27,154 bases of DNA from CAYRFQ01 sp964423615 (lineage in GTDB: Bacteria; Planctomycetota; Planctomycetia; Gemmatales; Gemmataceae). Shown piece after piece: positions 17,287 to 24,628 of the stretch. How positions within the stretch are numbered: the first letter of the stretch is position 1; the number at the start of each line of letters is the position of its first letter. The notes below the pieces were generated by a model that worked only from the letters and a program-made list of their open reading frames with translations, ran no database searches and was not told where the DNA came from. Location of the stretch: positions 1-27,154 of the forward strand of contig CAYRFQ010000105.1 in assembly GCA_964423615.1 (NCBI GenBank). Reading direction: 5' to 3'. Position numbers and translations under genes: made by a program.

Positions 17287-18009
17287 TCAACTCTGGCCCA
17301 AGAGCATGTCGACGACCCAACATCCTTTGACATGTTGTTGTTTTCGTGGCAGCCCGTTGATGTATCCCCGACAGTGTTCGAGGATCTCCTCGTGTTCGCA
17401 TCCGGCTTCTTCGAGTGCATCGGCCAAGATCGGCATGTTTTGAAAGTCACCGGACTGGTACATGGCAGCAGCCATGTGGCGGATACACGCGTTGTTCCAC
17501 CGGAGCCAACGCCCGCGTTCGAGTTCATCCACCTCCAGGGGCGCCCACGGATTGGCATAGATGTCGCGAATCAAGTGAGCCTGGGCCACGCCCTCTTGGG
17601 CAGAAGTCATCGGTTTAGTTTGACGACGGCGACGTTTCGGGACTGAGGAGTCTTCGTGGACGCACTCGCGTAGAAGTCGCAGCCCGTTTCCTACCGGAGT
17701 CGTCAGGGCCAAGTAAACGGCCGTCGATCGGCGATTGAAGGTAAACCCTCGGAACCGCTTCAGCCATCCCTTGGCATGCAACGGTGGAGGCGTCTCAAGG
17801 TACCGAAAGGCCAGAGTGAAGAGTTCGCCCAACGGAGCACTAGCACGCTTGGGGCAAACCCGATCACAGGACGCCAGGACCAGCAACCGACCTTTGCGTG
17901 ACAGCGAGGGGTCCGAACCGAACCAGACCTTTCGTTTGTCTTCCCCGTGGGATAGGGCATTGAGCAGCTTATCGGGGTCAGCACACGATTCCCACTCGAG
18001 GGCGTTCAT
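17287..18009 (-). CDS. Planctomycete-specific family protein of unknown function
   Basis: The 240-residue protein follows the pattern of a family common in Gemmata-like genomes. The N-terminus is ALEWESCADPDKLLNAL. The C-terminus reads HLIRDIYANPWAP, then PILADALEEAGCEHEEIL, EHCRGYINGLPRKQQ and GCWVVDMLLGQ. No catalytic motif or signal peptide is seen; cysteines and histidines are frequent. Function unknown. I chose ATG 18009 because AGAGGA lies five bases upstream and family members begin at this point. The frame stays open for 77 more codons upstream, to 18240, and holds a CxxCGH-like segment, so a longer form overlapping the transaminase gene cannot be excluded. The 193 bases between the two genes hold nothing else recognised. 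It is probably downstream of, and perhaps co-transcribed with, the transaminase. Confidence 0.75.
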   Translation of the reverse strand: MNALEWESCADPDKLLNALSHGEDKRKVWFGSDPSLSRKGRLLVLASCDRVCPKRASAPLGELFTLAFRYLETPPPLHAKGWLKRFRGFTFNRRSTAVYLALTTPVGNGLRLLRECVHEDSSVPKRRRRQTKPMTSAQEGVAQAHLIRDIYANPWAPLEVDELERGRWLRWNNACIRHMAAAMYQSGDFQNMPILADALEEAGCEHEEILEHCRGYINGLPRKQQHVKGCWVVDMLLGQS

Positions 18010-18202
18010 AGCATTCCTCTGGGGTGTCTCCTCTCGGGATTGAAAATGGACTACCGAAGAAGGACAACTCGAGGGGGCGTTCGGTTCGGTTTGGAAACGC
18101 GGGTTACGATCTGTCGTCAAGTGAGCCGCATCCGCGTCAGCCAAATCCATCCAATCGTGTTGATCCACGTGGCCACAACGACTGCAAGCGACCTGCTCGG
18201 GT

Positions 18203-19063
18203 TCATGTTGTCCCGAGCCAAGTTTCCACGGCCGAAGCATACGCTCGTTGGAGTCGTTGGGTTACTGGTCCGGGTTGAGCATCGCCGATGACCTTTTCGT
18301 CTACGCGAACGACGGGCATTATTTCGTATCCCGTTCCTGTGAGGAAGAGTTCGGGCATGTCGGTGACTTCTGTCAGTGGTATCGATTCTTCCCGGACCAC
18401 CAGGCTTTCCTTTTGGGCCAGTTCCATCACGAATTGTCGTGTGATGCCTGGCAAGATGGTTGAATCTTGCTTGGTCGTCCGAAGGCCGTCACGATCAACG
18501 GCGAACAGCGTCGAGTGACTGCCCTCTGTCACTAGCCCGTCCGAATCATAGAGAATGGCCTCGGTCGCTCCGGCTTCGGCAGCGGCCTGGGAAGCGAGAA
18601 CGCTCCCCAACAAGTTCGTTGACTTGATGTCGCACCGTTTCCAGCGCAAGTCCGGGTACGTAACGACGGCAATGCCTACCTTGCGATGTTCGAGATAGGC
18701 GTTGGGTGTCTCGGTCACATAGAAGAACTCGAGTGGTTCGACGCCTTTGGGAAAGGCGTGGTTGCGAGTCGCTGTTCCGCGGGTGATTTGGATGTAGACG
18801 GAAGCGTCTTGGAATTCTCCTTCGCGGATCGTTTCGAGAATCCGCTCTTGCAGCTGGGGAAGGTTGATGCCTTCGATGCGGACGGCGGCGAGGCTGTTGG
18901 CCAACCGTTCGGAATGTTGATCGAGCAGCCAAGGCCTTCCTTGATAGACCCGGATGACTTCGTAGACTGCATCCCCAAAGAGGAAGCCTCGGTCTTGGGC
19001 GGAAATTCGAGCTTCGTCGAGAAGCATGCGTTCGCCGTTGATGCTTGCAAGTGCAGGTTTCAA
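18203..19063 (-). CDS. dat: D-amino acid transaminase (class IV, PLP-dependent)
   Basis: The 286-residue protein matches fold-type IV aminotransferases along its length. Lys147 in CDIKSTNLLG is the PLP lysine. FGDAVYEV gives Tyr34, and ITRGTATRNHAFP gives Arg100 and His102, the alpha-carboxylate-binding pair that marks Bacillus-type D-alanine transaminase rather than branched-chain transaminase. EGSHSTLF and LPGITR complete the cofactor and phosphate contacts. The enzyme interconverts D-alanine and D-glutamate with their keto acids, supplying D-amino acids for cell-wall peptide. The start appears to be TTG 19063, since the first beta strand (ALASINGERMLL) is needed and the first ATG (19027) would remove it. 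GGAG lies about nine bases before it. It is transcribed away from the repeat island at 19089-20326. Confidence 0.88.
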   Translation of the reverse strand: MKPALASINGERMLLDEARISAQDRGFLFGDAVYEVIRVYQGRPWLLDQHSERLANSLAAVRIEGINLPQLQERILETIREGEFQDASVYIQITRGTATRNHAFPKGVEPLEFFYVTETPNAYLEHRKVGIAVVTYPDLRWKRCDIKSTNLLGSVLASQAAAEAGATEAILYDSDGLVTEGSHSTLFAVDRDGLRTTKQDSTILPGITRQFVMELAQKESLVVREESIPLTEVTDMPELFLTGTGYEIMPVVRVDEKVIGDAQPGPVTQRLQRAYASAVETWLGTT

Positions 19064-19088
19064 GGGGTGGGCTCCGGAATGTCGTGGT

Positions 19089-19331
19089 AAAAACTGGAGG
19101 ACTTCTTTACTTCACCACCTGGATCATGGAAGGCTCACGGACTCACCGGGTGACCACACTGTGCGCACTAACCGGAAACCACGAACGGTGAGGTTGTTCC
19201 AGACCGGTTGGTGCGCACAGTGTGGTCACCCGATCAGTGAGTCTGAAACAGCCTTCCTTGAGGTGCAAGGTAAGCAAACGCAAGAGCGACGCAACATCGC
19301 TCGGAAAAGCTAAAGAAAGTCCTCCAATGTG
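19089..19331. repeat. Copy A of a 106-bp palindromic repeat, split by an insertion
   Basis: The two parts, 19089-19133 and 19271-19331, together match the uninterrupted copy B at 20221-20326 in the same orientation. The right parts (61 bp) are identical, and the left parts differ at about five positions. The element's ends are inverted repeats: TGGAGGACTTCTTTA (19095-19109) against TAAAGAAAGTCCTCCA (19311-19326). An inner hairpin GAGCGA/TCGCTC lies at 19284-19302. The repeat has no coding capacity and looks like a miniature palindromic element. Confidence 0.85.
19134..19270. mobile_element. Hairpin element inserted into repeat copy A
   Basis: Compared with copy B, copy A has 137 extra bases here. 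AAGG stands at both edges (19130-19133 and 19267-19270), which could be a 4-bp target duplication. Most of it is one huge hairpin: GACTCAC (19140-19146) with GTGAGTC (19237-19243), then a perfect 21-bp stem 19148-19168 with 19211-19231, then AACCGG with CCGGTT (19170-19175, 19204-19209) around a 28-nt loop. It encodes nothing and, if mobile, would need a transposase in trans. The insert edges are not symmetrical around the hairpin. Confidence 0.65.
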
Positions 19332-19446
19332 CCTTCGGGCCATGAAAGCGTATGACTGCTATGGTACAATGATCTTTTCGAGGTAACAACATGGCTCAGA
19401 AGGGCTGAGAGAGGGTTTGCCTCTGGCTTTTGGAATTCTCTGTCCG

Positions 19447-19516
19447 TCGTAGGTACATGCGAGCCGTGGGGACCTATGATTCCGAAAAAGTACACGCGAG
19501 CTGCGTGTACCTACGA
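19447..19516. repeat. Overlapping palindromes and a tandem near-repeat upstream of the toxin-antitoxin genes
   Basis: TCGTAGGTACATGC (19447-19460) pairs with GCGTGTACCTACGA (19503-19516) over 14 positions, one of them G-U. The second arm also pairs with GTACACGC (19490-19497), so two alternative hairpins compete. In addition the stretch is a tandem near-repeat of about 30 bp (TACATGCGAGCCGTG..., TACACGCGAGCTGCG...). It ends 79 bases before the antitoxin ATG, so it could serve in autoregulation or be another dispersed element. Apart from this and copy A with its insertion, the 532-base stretch 19064-19595 shows no gene. Confidence 0.55.
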
Positions 19517-19595
19517 TTCTCCGCCAAATCCAAATGCCAAAATCCAGAGGAGCACCGCTGAGAGCAGACCGATCCGTTCCGAACCGAGATTCCAA

Positions 19596-19850
19596 ATGCA
19601 GCTAACTAACGAGCAACAGCTGGCCATAAAAAGTGGCAAAGCGGTCGAAACGACAATGGACGGGGTCGATTGCGTACTTCTTCGCAAAGATGTCTACGAT
19701 CGGGTGATGCACTTGCTCTACGATGATAGCGAGACGACACACGATGAGATGCTTGCTTTGCTTGCGCAGTCGTCGGGGGCCAACGGTTGGGACGAGCCAG
19801 GGATGGAAGATTACGATCGGTACGACGAGATAAAAAATGCAGAGAAGTGA
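19596..19850 (+). CDS. Probable antitoxin partner of the MazF-type toxin
   Basis: The 84-residue acidic protein has no family that I recognise with certainty. Its N-terminus (LTNEQQLAIKSGKAVE, then VDCVLLRKDVYDRVMHLL) resembles small antitoxin-like proteins that start with a short sheet and a helix. The C-terminus is strongly acidic (GMEDYDRYDEIKNAEK), as is usual for toxin-binding tails. The identity rests mainly on context: it overlaps the MazF-type toxin gene by 14 bases, antitoxin first. ATG 19596 was chosen over an upstream in-frame ATG at 19476, because the latter would read through the palindromes at 19490-19516. Expected role: neutralise the toxin and perhaps repress the operon. Confidence 0.7.
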   Translation: MQLTNEQQLAIKSGKAVETTMDGVDCVLLRKDVYDRVMHLLYDDSETTHDEMLALLAQSSGANGWDEPGMEDYDRYDEIKNAEK

Positions 19851-20187
19851 TGTGGTACTGGCTCACATACCCAACGTCGGTTCCACTGGAGGTAAAGTTC
19901 GACCTGCCCTCATTGTCCAGGCGGATTATTTGAATGCCAGACTCAACGAGACAATTATTGCAGCCATCACTAGCAACATCTCGCATGTCCACGAACCTCA
20001 TCAAGTATTGGTCGACATCGACACGCCCCACGGAGCTGCTTCTGGATTGCTGAAGACCTCTGCCGTGCGATGCGAACGTTTACATACGGTCCCGCAAACT
20101 ATCATTCAGAAAGTCATTGGCTCGCTTTCCGATGAATTGATGAACAAGGTTGACGAAAGCCTGAAAGCGGCTTTGGGAATTCCTTGA
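19837..20187 (+). CDS. MazF/PemK-family endoribonuclease toxin
   Basis: The 116-residue protein fits the MazF/PemK fold and length. RSDVVLAHIPNVGS is the first strand pair. GKVRPALIV holds the conserved active-site arginine. AAITSNI and ASGLLKTSAVRCERLHTV include the conserved Thr/Ser region. IIQKVIGSL and the closing helix complete the family pattern. MazF toxins cut mRNA at short sequences and halt translation when the antitoxin is degraded. The start ATG lies inside the antitoxin gene (14-base overlap), so their translation is coupled. The module stands alone between two direct copies of a palindromic repeat, which suggests it was acquired or can move or be lost as a unit. That last point is inference. 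Confidence 0.88.
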   Translation: MQRSDVVLAHIPNVGSTGGKVRPALIVQADYLNARLNETIIAAITSNISHVHEPHQVLVDIDTPHGAASGLLKTSAVRCERLHTVPQTIIQKVIGSLSDELMNKVDESLKAALGIP

Positions 20188-20220
20188 GACCGACTGCGAA
20201 AACGGTGGCTCGGGGTTTGG

Positions 20221-20326
20221 AAAAACTGGAGGATTTCTTTACTTCACCACTTGGTTCCTGGAAGGTAAGCAAACGCAAGAGCGACGCAACATCGCTCGGA
20301 AAAGCTAAAGAAAGTCCTCCAATGTG
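20221..20326. repeat. Copy B of the 106-bp palindromic repeat, intact
   Basis: This is a direct repeat of the two halves of copy A, with no insertion. The ends are TGGAGGATTTCTTTA (20227-20241) and TAAAGAAAGTCCTCCA (20306-20321), inverted with one bulged base. It lies 33 bases after the toxin stop and 16 bases before the efp stop on the opposite strand, so it could also act as a shared transcript end. The flanks differ from those of copy A outside the 106 bp. Confidence 0.85.
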
Positions 20327-20342
20327 GGAACACGGGTAGAGG

Positions 20343-20912
20343 TTATCCCTTTCTGCGTTCTTTGTAGGCTCCAGTGTCGGTGTTCAGGACGACGACGTCG
20401 CCGATTTCGACGAACGGGGGAACTTGGATTTCGATGCCCGTTTCGAGCGTCGCGGGTTTTGTTTGTGCGGCGGCAGTGGCGCCTTTGATGGCGGGTTCGG
20501 TGTGGGTCACTTCGAGTTCGACGGTGGCGGGCAGTTCGACACTCAGAGGTGTTCCTTCGTGGAAGGTGATTTGGATCTCGTCGTTTTCTTTTAAGTACAC
20601 CATTTGGGCTCCCACCGTTTCCTCAGAGAGTTCGATTTGCTCGAACGTCTCGCTGTCCATGAAGACGTAGTTGTCGCCGTCTTTGTAGCTGTACTGCATG
20701 GGTCGCTTGTCGAGGAAAGCGGTATCGACCTTGCTGTCGGGGTGGACACGTTCCCAGTTGACCAAACCCGTCTTGAGGTTTTTCAGGCGTAGCCGCAATT
20801 TCGCCGGCAAGTTGCCTGGAGTTCGGAGTTCGTAGTCGACCACCAGACACAACTCTCCACCCTCGATGATGACCATGCCTTTGCGCACGTCTCGATAAAG
20901 TGTTGCGGCCAT
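20343..20912 (-). CDS. efp: Translation elongation factor P
   Basis: The 189-residue protein has the normal EF-P length and three-domain layout. Domain I begins ATLYRDVRKGMVI, followed by KLRLRLKNLKTG and YSYKDGDNYVFMDSETF. The C-terminal domain contains TKPATLETGIEIQVP and ends GDVVVLNTDTGAYKERR. EF-P binds the ribosome between P and E sites and relieves stalling at proline runs. The tip of the loop that carries the modified residue reads TPGNLPA: the position of E. coli Lys34 is Asn34, and position 32 is Pro. Lysylation or Arg32 rhamnosylation as known elsewhere is therefore not possible. ATG 20912 was chosen to match family length. It lies 118 bases after the histidine kinase gene on the same strand. 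Confidence 0.93.
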   Translation of the reverse strand: MAATLYRDVRKGMVIIEGGELCLVVDYELRTPGNLPAKLRLRLKNLKTGLVNWERVHPDSKVDTAFLDKRPMQYSYKDGDNYVFMDSETFEQIELSEETVGAQMVYLKENDEIQITFHEGTPLSVELPATVELEVTHTEPAIKGATAAAQTKPATLETGIEIQVPPFVEIGDVVVLNTDTGAYKERRKG

Positions 20913-21030
20913 GGAATTTGGTTCCTTTGTCGAAAGAGGCTTACCAATCGTGTTTGTCGGCAACTTAGCCGGTTCTTGTGTGGAATTCGCGGAATCCGAT
21001 TCGAGCGGTGAGATCGGACATTCTATTACT

Positions 21031-21813
21031 TTACGGACCGGAGGAGTCAACGTCTTGTGCAGGAGGATCCTGTCCGTTGACATCTTGGATGGGAAGATGG
21101 ATGGTGAATTTGGTTCCGCGTCCGGCCTCGCTCTCGACGAAAATCGTGCCTCGGTGGGCCTCGATTATCCGTTTCGTTGTCGGCAAGCCGAGACCGCTGC
21201 CAGTCTTCTTGGTCGAATAGAACGGCTCGAAAATCTTGCTGAGGACTTCGAGTTCCATGCCCTTGCCGGTGTCGATCAAGTGGAGGGCGAGCATGGGCCC
21301 GGAGGATCGTGTCGTCGAGTCGTCGGCATCGAGTTGGGTGGTGGTCGAGTTGGGTTCGACCGCGGCCTGGATCGTTAGTTTGCCTCCGTCGGGCATGGCT
21401 TGGGAAGCGTTGAGCATCAAATTCAACAAGGCCTGGCGAAACAGGTCTTCGTCGAGCCACACGTGGGGTAGGTCGGCGGGTAGGAAAGAGGTGATTTGGA
21501 TGCTGCTGGCTTGGGCGGTCGGTCCGTAGAAGTCGATCATGTCTTCGACGATTTTGTTCAGGTCGGTCGAGACGAGATTGAGATCTTTGATGCGTGCGAA
21601 CCGGAGGAAATCATTGGACACGTCGACGAGGTGTTGACACTGGGATTGTAGTTTCAACACGCGGGTGAGTGCCCTGCGTTCGCGTTGATTCTCCGGCTCG
21701 GCAAAATCTTCGGCCAGGAGTTGTAAATTTAATCCAAGGGTTCCGAGATGGTTCTTGATTTCGTGGATGAACCCGCCTGCCATCTCGGCCAATTCCGCGT
21801 CGTGATGGCTCAT
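21031..21813 (-). CDS. Soluble sensor-less histidine kinase (NtrB-like core)
   Basis: The 260-residue protein consists of a dimerisation and phosphoacceptor helix pair and an ATPase domain only. The H-box is FIHEIKNHLG with His17. The N-box is LLNLMLNASQAM, G1 is DTGKGM, the F-box is IFEPFYSTK, and G2 is GSGLGLPTTKRIIEAH. There is no membrane segment, PAS or other sensor domain, so it probably receives its signal from a partner protein. No response regulator is adjacent. It lies 48 bases downstream of pnp in the same direction, so it is probably co-transcribed with the RNA-processing genes, and efp follows. The start ATG is close to the H-box, which is unusually near the N-terminus; an upstream start is not evident. 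Confidence 0.88.
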   Translation of the reverse strand: MSHHDAELAEMAGGFIHEIKNHLGTLGLNLQLLAEDFAEPENQRERRALTRVLKLQSQCQHLVDVSNDFLRFARIKDLNLVSTDLNKIVEDMIDFYGPTAQASSIQITSFLPADLPHVWLDEDLFRQALLNLMLNASQAMPDGGKLTIQAAVEPNSTTTQLDADDSTTRSSGPMLALHLIDTGKGMELEVLSKIFEPFYSTKKTGSGLGLPTTKRIIEAHRGTIFVESEAGRGTKFTIHLPIQDVNGQDPPAQDVDSSGP

Positions 21814-21861
21814 CGTTTCCTACCAGTTGCAGACAACTCTTGGCACACCTTTGTGACTTTC

Positions 21862-23958
21862 TCACTCTTTCGTATCTCGCATGAGAGCTTTGCGAGACAG
21901 TTTGACGCGGTCCTGGTCGTCGATGGCGATGACCTTGACTTGTATTTTGTCGCCGATTTTCACGACGCTGTCGACACGTTCGACGTATTTGTCGTCGAGT
22001 TCGCTGATGTGGCAAAGGCCGTCGCGGCCGGGCAAGATTTCGATAAACGCTCCGAAATCTTTGATCGAAGTGACGCGTCCCTCGTAGATTTTTCCGACCT
22101 TGACTTCTTCGGTGAGGGCCTGGACTTTGAGCAACGCGGCTTCGGCACCGGAGGCGCTGTCGTGGCTAATGCTGACGGTGCCGTCGTCATCGATTTCGAT
22201 GTTGGCCCCAGTCTCTTCCTGGATCGCTTTGATGGTTTTCCCACCGGGTCCGATGAGTAGTCCGATCTTTTGGGGGTTGATCTTGGTAGACAACAACCTC
22301 GGTGCTCGTTCGTTCGGTTCGGACCTGGGAAACCTCAGGGTCATGACGATGTGTTTGAGAATCTCGCGGCGTGCCTCGCGAGCCTGGTCGAGCGTCTCCC
22401 GAATGATCTGTTCGCTGACCCCGTCGATCTTCAGGTCGAGTTGGATTCCCGTGATGCCGCGTATGGTTCCGGCCACTTTGAAGTCCATGTCTCCGTAGTG
22501 GTCTTCTTCGCCCATGATGTCGGTCAGCAACTTATAGCGTTCGCCTTCTTTGACGAGTCCAATGGAGATGCCGGCGACGGGGTCGCTGATGGGGACTCCG
22601 GCGTCCATCATGGAAAGGGTCCCGCCGCAGACGCTGGCCATGCTGCTGGAACCGTTGGACTCGAGGATGTCGGAAACGACGCGGATCGTGTAAGGGAACT
22701 CACTGGGGGGCGGGATGACGGGCTTGAGACTGCGTTCGGCGAGAGCCCCGTGGCCGATTTCTCGGCGGCCGGGTCCGCGGATTGGTCGGCATTCGCCCAC
22801 GCTGAAGGGCGGGAAGTTGTAATCCAGCATGAACTTTTTGCTGTATTCTTCGCCAAGGGAATCGACCTTTTGTTCGTCCCCAGAGGTGCCCAGCGTTGTT
22901 GTCACGAGAGCCTGTGTCTCTCCGCGTTGGAAGATGGCGGACCCGTGTGTTCGGGGGAGGATGTCGACTTCGCAATAGATGTCGCGCAAGTCTTTGGCGG
23001 CACGACCGTCCTGGCGAGTTCCGTCGAGGATCATCTCGCGGACGATGTTCTCTTCGACCTTCGAGAACGCCTCGCTGACTTGCTGGGGCGTATACTCGGG
23101 TTCTTCCACTCCCTCGGGGCAGTATTCGGTGACGATTTGTTCTCGCAGTTCCTCGACGGCGGCCGCGCGTTCTTGTTTTCCGGAGGTCATCTTGCGCTGT
23201 CGCATTTCCTGGCCGAATTTCTCATGAAAAATGGAGATGAGTGGATTCGGCTCGGGTTCGGGCGGGAACTCTTTGGGTTCGAGACCCATCTCGGTGCGAA
23301 GTTGGTAGACCAGATCGATGATCTTGGTGATGTGTTGGTGGGCAAACAAGATGGCTTCGACCATTCGGTCTTCGGGCATCTCGCGGCTGAATCCCTCGAT
23401 CATGGTGACGGCGTCCTTGGTGCCGGACACGATCAAGTCGAGATCGCTTTCCTCGAGTTGAACGCGGGTGGGCATCAACACGAATTCATCATTCACATGC
23501 CCGATACGAATCGAACCGGTGGGCTGCAATAGGGGAATGTGAGAGATGTGTAAGGACGCACTGGCTCCAATCATACAGAGTGTGTCGGGATCGTTTTCGC
23601 GATCGGCCGACATTGTCATCCCCATGATTTGGACTTCGTTGATGTAGTCCTTGGGGAAGAGGGGTCGGAGGGGCCGGTCGATGAGCCGAGACGTCAAGAT
23701 TTCCTTGGTACTTGGCTTCCCTTCTCGCTTGTAGAAGCCGCCCGGGAATTTACCGGCGGCGTAGGTTTTCTCTCGATAATCCACGACGAGAGGAAAGAAT
23801 CCACGAGCGGGATCGGCATTTCCTTCGACGGCGGTCACCAAGGTGATGGTGTCGCCGTAACTGACAACGACTGCTCCATGAGCCTGCTTGGCAAGTTTAC
23901 CAGTTTCCAACTTCAGAGTTTGGGCGCCAAGTTCACATTCAACACGACATGCCTGCAC
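21862..23958 (-). CDS. pnp: Polyribonucleotide nucleotidyltransferase (PNPase)
   Basis: The 698-residue protein shows the full PNPase order: two RNase PH-like halves (residues about 10-140 and 310-540), the connecting helical domain, then a KH domain (IGLLIGPGGKTIKAIQ) and an S1 domain (VGKIYEGRVTSIKDFGAF, CHISELDD). The phosphorolytic core motif MDAGVPISDPVAGISIG is intact. The enzyme degrades RNA 3' to 5' with phosphate, usually in the degradosome. The start appears to be GTG 23958, with GAGG about eight bases upstream; a nearby ATG is out of frame. It follows rpsO with a 159-base gap, the order found in many bacteria, where pnp autoregulates its own leader. No hairpin in that gap was strong enough to call. 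Confidence 0.95.
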   Translation of the reverse strand: MQACRVECELGAQTLKLETGKLAKQAHGAVVVSYGDTITLVTAVEGNADPARGFFPLVVDYREKTYAAGKFPGGFYKREGKPSTKEILTSRLIDRPLRPLFPKDYINEVQIMGMTMSADRENDPDTLCMIGASASLHISHIPLLQPTGSIRIGHVNDEFVLMPTRVQLEESDLDLIVSGTKDAVTMIEGFSREMPEDRMVEAILFAHQHITKIIDLVYQLRTEMGLEPKEFPPEPEPNPLISIFHEKFGQEMRQRKMTSGKQERAAAVEELREQIVTEYCPEGVEEPEYTPQQVSEAFSKVEENIVREMILDGTRQDGRAAKDLRDIYCEVDILPRTHGSAIFQRGETQALVTTTLGTSGDEQKVDSLGEEYSKKFMLDYNFPPFSVGECRPIRGPGRREIGHGALAERSLKPVIPPPSEFPYTIRVVSDILESNGSSSMASVCGGTLSMMDAGVPISDPVAGISIGLVKEGERYKLLTDIMGEEDHYGDMDFKVAGTIRGITGIQLDLKIDGVSEQIIRETLDQAREARREILKHIVMTLRFPRSEPNERAPRLLSTKINPQKIGLLIGPGGKTIKAIQEETGANIEIDDDGTVSISHDSASGAEAALLKVQALTEEVKVGKIYEGRVTSIKDFGAFIEILPGRDGLCHISELDDKYVERVDSVVKIGDKIQVKVIAIDDQDRVKLSRKALMRDTKE

Positions 23959-24117
23959 AGGAATTTCCTCGTAATGTGCTGGCAGCGATCAGAGCTTGGG
24001 GACGAAACGAAGGACACGAACGCCGCGGGCTTGAATTGGGCCGTTCTATTGTCGCGGATCGTTTCGGTCTGAGGCCGATGGTGAGAAATGCCTCGAAACA
24101 CACATCAGTATCGGGGC

Positions 24118-24387
24118 TTACTTTCGCAGACCCAATCGACCGATGACGGACAAGTATCGATTCCGATCTTTCTTTCGGAGGTAGGCCAGAAGGCTATTCC
24201 TCTTGCTGACCATCATCAACAGTCCACGCCGACTGGCGTGGTCTTTTTTGTGTGTTTTTAAGTGTCCAGTCAGGGACTGGATGCGCTCTGTCAACAGAGC
24301 GATCTGGACTTCAGGTGAACCGGTGTCGTCTGGTTCCCGTCGAAACTGATCAATGATTTCCGTTTTTCGGTCTTTCGTGATCGACAT
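24118..24387 (-). CDS. rpsO: 30S ribosomal protein S15
   Basis: The 89-residue protein has exactly the usual S15 length and the expected four helices: TKDRKTEIIDQFRREPDDTG, SPEVQIALLTERIQSLTGHL, the conserved loop HKKDHASRRGLLMMVSKR, and LLAYLRKKDRNRYLSVIGRL. S15 binds 16S rRNA helix 22 early in assembly of the small-subunit platform. ATG 24387 was preferred over a codon five positions upstream, since it gives the family length. It is followed by pnp on the same strand, the classical pair. Its upstream region 24388-24628 carries the 3' hairpin of the preceding dinB-like gene and presumably the rpsO promoter. Confidence 0.96.
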   Translation of the reverse strand: MSITKDRKTEIIDQFRREPDDTGSPEVQIALLTERIQSLTGHLKTHKKDHASRRGLLMMVSKRNSLLAYLRKKDRNRYLSVIGRLGLRK

Positions 24388-24557
24388 TGCGGTTCTCACC
24401 ACCTCCGCCGCAAGCTACAGCTGCCTTTTTCATACCATCAATAAACAATTCTTTGCATTGTCATGAATGTAGCAACCCAAAACAAGATTACAAGGGCATT
24501 TGCTCGACAAATTTCTACCACCGCGCCGACATTGGACGACCGTTCGAGAACACCGAC

Positions 24558-24616
24558 GGGCCGAGGGACCTCGACGAAGTGGTCACGACACAGAACTTGC
24601 GACCACATTTCGGCCC
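24558..24616 (-). terminator. Nested hairpin after the dinB-like gene
   Basis: GGGCCGA (24558-24564) pairs with TCGGCCC (24610-24616), and inside it GTGGTC (24579-24584) pairs with GACCAC (24601-24606). On the - strand this hairpin begins 12 bases after the stop codon of the dinB-like gene. There is no clear T-run, so it may be a Rho-independent terminator of weak form or simply a 3' protective structure that separates this gene from rpsO. Confidence 0.45.
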
Positions 24617-24628
24617 GGTATGAAGGCT

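Noticed and set aside
18010..18240. Upstream extension of the unknown-family gene with a CxxCGH-like segment
   Set aside because: Family members start at the ALEWESCADP region, and a good ribosome site stands before ATG 18009. The extension would also overlap the transaminase gene.
22270..23532. Long open frame (420 codons) on the + strand
   Set aside because: It is the complement of pnp, whose identity is certain; the frame is a by-product of codon use.
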